The notes under the pieces were generated by a model. It was not told the DNA's origin, ran no database searches, and saw only the letters and a program-made list of their open reading frames with translations. The position numbers and the translations under genes are program-made. Below, one piece after another: positions 12,016-14,010 of a DNA stretch of 14,010 nt (positions are counted from its first letter, which is position 1; each line of letters starts with the position of its first letter). This stretch comes from Candidatus Nealsoniibacteriota bacterium (GTDB lineage Bacteria > Patescibacteriota > Minisyncoccia > Minisyncoccales > GWA2-38-27), in the NCBI GenBank assembly GCA_003559065.1, contig PWMZ01000070.1:1-14010 (forward strand). Direction: 5' to 3'.

Positions 12016-12924
12016 ATGTTTAATCCATTAAAAAGAGTTATCAATGCTGGTTATAAATCATTTTCTAGGAATATTGGTTTGTCTTTAGCTACTGTTTTTA
12101 TTATGATTTTAGTTCTTTTGCTTTTAAGCTTTGTTTTTCTTTTAAGGCCGGGTTCGGAAACCTTGATCGAAAGCTTTGAAGAAAGGATAGATATTTCCGT
12201 TTATTTTCAAGAATATGTTGGAGAAGAAGATGTTTTAAGTATTAAAGAAGAGATTAAGAAAAACCCCGACGTAAAAGAAATAGAATATACCTCTAAAGAA
12301 AAAGCCTTAGAACGATTTGAAGAAAGACACAAAGACAACCCCGTTATAATAGAATCTTTAAAAGAGATAGGGTATAATCCCTTTGTTCATTCTTTGAATA
12401 TTAAGGCTCAAGAAATAGATAAATACGAAGAAATAGCCGAGTTTTTAAAGGCCTCTCCTTTTGCTACTTTGATTGATGATATTGATTTTTATGAAAGAAG
12501 GTTGGTTATAGAAACGGTTGCTGCTTTAAGTGAAAATGTCAGAAAAACCTTTTTAATCTTTATTATAATCTTAGGTTTAATAGGGTTTTTGGTTGGCTTT
12601 AACACTATTAAAATGGGAATTTACTCTTTAATGAAAGAAATAAAAGTAATGAAGTTGGTGGGAGCTTCTAATTGGTTCATCAGGGGGCCCTTTTTAGTCC
12701 AAGGAGTAATAGTTGGTGGTATTTCCGCAATTGTTTCTCTTTTGTTAACCTTTCTCTTAACCTATGGGTTTGATACCAGGGTTCAGTTTTTCATACCGGA
12801 AATTTCAATTTTTAATCTTTTTGTTAATAATTTTTGGTCTTTAGTTTTGCTTCAATTTGGAATAGGGATAGGTTTGGGGGTTTTTTCCAGTATTGTCGCT
12901 ATCAGCAAATATTTAAACGTTTGA
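12016..12924 (+). CDS. ftsX: Cell-division membrane protein FtsX
   Basis: Membrane subunit of the FtsEX complex, which transmits ATP-driven conformational change to wall hydrolases outside the membrane. The 302 residues show the FtsX layout: TM1 at about 21-43, an extracytoplasmic domain of about 120 residues rich in Glu and Lys, then three C-terminal helices. Between TM2 and TM3 lies the family motif E-I-K-V-M-K-L-V-G-A-S-N-W-F-I-R-G-P-F. Length is normal. No SD is visible, and the four-base gaps on both sides suggest reinitiation by the same ribosomes. Its hydrolase partner is not in the window. Confidence 0.95.
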   Translation: MFNPLKRVINAGYKSFSRNIGLSLATVFIMILVLLLLSFVFLLRPGSETLIESFEERIDISVYFQEYVGEEDVLSIKEEIKKNPDVKEIEYTSKEKALERFEERHKDNPVIIESLKEIGYNPFVHSLNIKAQEIDKYEEIAEFLKASPFATLIDDIDFYERRLVIETVAALSENVRKTFLIFIIILGLIGFLVGFNTIKMGIYSLMKEIKVMKLVGASNWFIRGPFLVQGVIVGGISAIVSLLLTFLLTYGFDTRVQFFIPEISIFNLFVNNFWSLVLLQFGIGIGLGVFSSIVAISKYLNV

Positions 12925-12928
12925 TTTT

Positions 12929-13993
12929 ATGAGATCAAGAATAAAAGAAATTGCCTCTAATTTTAATATTGCTAAAAGTAATTATAATTTTTCTTTAATT
13001 AAAAAAGGAAATATTAATGTTACTTATTGCTTAACCGGTAAAAAAAAATATATTTTGCAAAAAATAAATGATCAGATTTTCAAAGAACCAGAAAAACTAA
13101 TTGATAATATTAAAAAAGTTACTGAAGCTTCAAAAGAGAAGGGTTTAACTCTTGTTAATTCTAAAAAGGGGAAACCTTTTTTCAAAAGCGAGAAAGGGGA
13201 GTATTGGCGACTTTATCATTTTATTGAAGGGAAAACCTATAACTCAATAAAAGACAGTAAAAAAGGAAGGGAGCTGGCCTTTGAAGCGGGAAAGATTTTC
13301 GGCAAATTTCAAAAAAGAACCAGGAATATTCCTCTTTCAAAATTAAATATTGTTATTCCTAACTTTCAATGTCCTTTTACAAGGTATGATGAGTTTTTAG
13401 AAGCCTTGAAAAAAGATGTTAAAAAAAGAGCTAAAAAGTGTCATAAAGAAATAGATTTTTTTCTTAGAAAGAGAGAAATAAGGCAAGATTACGAAAAAAT
13501 AGCTGAAAAACTGCCCAAAAGAGTAGTTCATAACGATACTAAAATAAATAACGTTATTTTTTCTACCGATAGAAAAGCAAAAGCAGTTATTGATTTGGAT
13601 GTTGTTATGCCTGACTTTGTTATTAATGATGTCGGAGATCTTTTAAGGTCATCGGCTTGTACTGCGAAAGAAGATGAAAAAGATCTTTCAAAGGTTAATT
13701 TTTCCGAGAATCTTTATCGAGAAATATTGAAAGGTTATTTATCAATAGGCAAAGATTTCCTTACTAAAGAAGAAATCGAGACTTTACCTTATTCGGTAAG
13801 GTTGATAACTTGTAATTTGGGAATGAGGTTTTTAACTGATTATTTGAACGGTGATCGCTATTTTGCCATAAACCCTAAAAGGAAAGACCATAATTTAGAA
13901 AGATCAAAAGTCCAAAAGAAATTATTGGAAGAAATAGAGAAAAAAGAAGAAAAGCTTGAAAAAATATATGGAGAGCTTTGCCGGGTCGTCTAA
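12929..13993 (+). CDS. APH-fold sugar kinase, NahK-like
   Basis: Phosphotransferase of the aminoglycoside/choline kinase fold, closest in motifs to N-acetylhexosamine 1-kinases, which make sugar 1-phosphates. The 354 residues show K-G-N-I-N-V-T-Y at 26-33 (nucleotide loop), Y-I-L-Q-K-I-N at 41-47, W-R-L-Y-H-F-I-E at 93-100, the catalytic loop H-N-D-T-K-I-N-N at 201-208 (Asp203 as base) and the metal-binding I-D-L-D-V-V-M-P-D at 221-229, then N-D-V-G-D-L-L-R. Typical relatives have D-T-V-M-P-G, so V and D substitute here. The substrate is not shown by sequence and could be another sugar. It follows ftsX by four bases, has no SD, and ends inside the next tRNA gene. Confidence 0.82.
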   Translation: MRSRIKEIASNFNIAKSNYNFSLIKKGNINVTYCLTGKKKYILQKINDQIFKEPEKLIDNIKKVTEASKEKGLTLVNSKKGKPFFKSEKGEYWRLYHFIEGKTYNSIKDSKKGRELAFEAGKIFGKFQKRTRNIPLSKLNIVIPNFQCPFTRYDEFLEALKKDVKKRAKKCHKEIDFFLRKREIRQDYEKIAEKLPKRVVHNDTKINNVIFSTDRKAKAVIDLDVVMPDFVINDVGDLLRSSACTAKEDEKDLSKVNFSENLYREILKGYLSIGKDFLTKEEIETLPYSVRLITCNLGMRFLTDYLNGDRYFAINPKRKDHNLERSKVQKKLLEEIEKKEEKLEKIYGELCRVV

Positions 13994-14010
13994 CGGCAGG
14001 ACCCATTCCT
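13979..14010 (+). tRNA. tRNA gene, 5' part only (isotype probably Gln or Glu)
   Basis: The last 32 bases read as the 5' half of a tRNA: acceptor TGCCGGG (13979-13985), TC, a D arm with GTC and GAC around TAACGGCAG, and the start of an anticodon stem. The D arm GTCGTCTAACGGCAGGAC is of the Glu/Gln kind, and a 5' T would favour Gln; if the gene begins at 13980 instead the acceptor is GCCGGGT. The anticodon lies past the window edge. The gene overlaps the end of the kinase gene by about 15 bases, and the kinase stop TAA (13991-13993) lies in its D loop. Confidence 0.75.

Noticed and set aside
1..14010. CRISPR array, insertion sequence, prophage or defence island
   Set aside because: No regularly spaced repeats, transposase, integrase, terminal inverted repeats or defence motifs were seen on either strand.

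Overview
The window looks like a stretch of a small, compact, AT-rich bacterial genome, most probably a Candidate Phyla Radiation (Patescibacteria) member. This lineage call is inference from compactness, gene style and the absence of Shine-Dalgarno (SD) sites in front of most genes. The genetic code appears standard: TGA ends pgk, lepA's upstream neighbour murJ and ftsX, and an RF2 gene with the classic CUU-UGA frameshift site is present. No transposon, CRISPR array or phage gene was seen.

Layout. (1) 1-2816, plus strand: the tail of a zinc-ribbon protein, pgk, a RecJ-like DHH phosphoesterase and a type I RNase H, all overlapping end to start. (2) 2818-4101, minus strand: the RNase P RNA gene with its own promoter and terminator, preceded by a dapB-type reductase that carries a strong SD, a hairpin around its stop codon and its own terminator. 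(3) 4102-4254: a divergent control region with inverted repeats and promoters. (4) 4255-8178, plus: murJ, lepA, an FtsB/DivIC-like septum protein and tRNA-Gly; a 30-codon membrane peptide that I read on the minus strand lies in the lepA/FtsB gap. (5) 8197-9215: a self-contained unit of promoter, ndk, a small TPR-like protein and terminator. (6) 9253-14010, plus: MscS-type channel, tRNA-Thr, prfB with programmed +1 frameshift, ftsE, ftsX, a NahK-like sugar kinase and the 5' part of another tRNA.

Together the genes serve housekeeping roles: glycolysis, nucleic-acid repair and RNA processing, lipid II export and septum formation (murJ, FtsB-like, ftsEX), translation (lepA, prfB, three tRNAs, rnpB), nucleotide supply (ndk) and osmotic protection (MscS). 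Two gene styles coexist. Most genes are about one-third GC, lack SD sites and overlap or nearly touch. dapB, ndk and the TPR gene are richer in GC, have strong SD sites and sit in units with their own promoters and terminators.

The most notable observations are the three tRNA genes that abut or overlap the 3' ends of protein genes (two of them contain the stop codon inside the tRNA), the prfB frameshift site with a weak SD element and an adjacent small hairpin, the unlisted 30-aa membrane peptide with a promoter that would give a leaderless mRNA, and the hairpin that places the dapB stop codon in its tetraloop.
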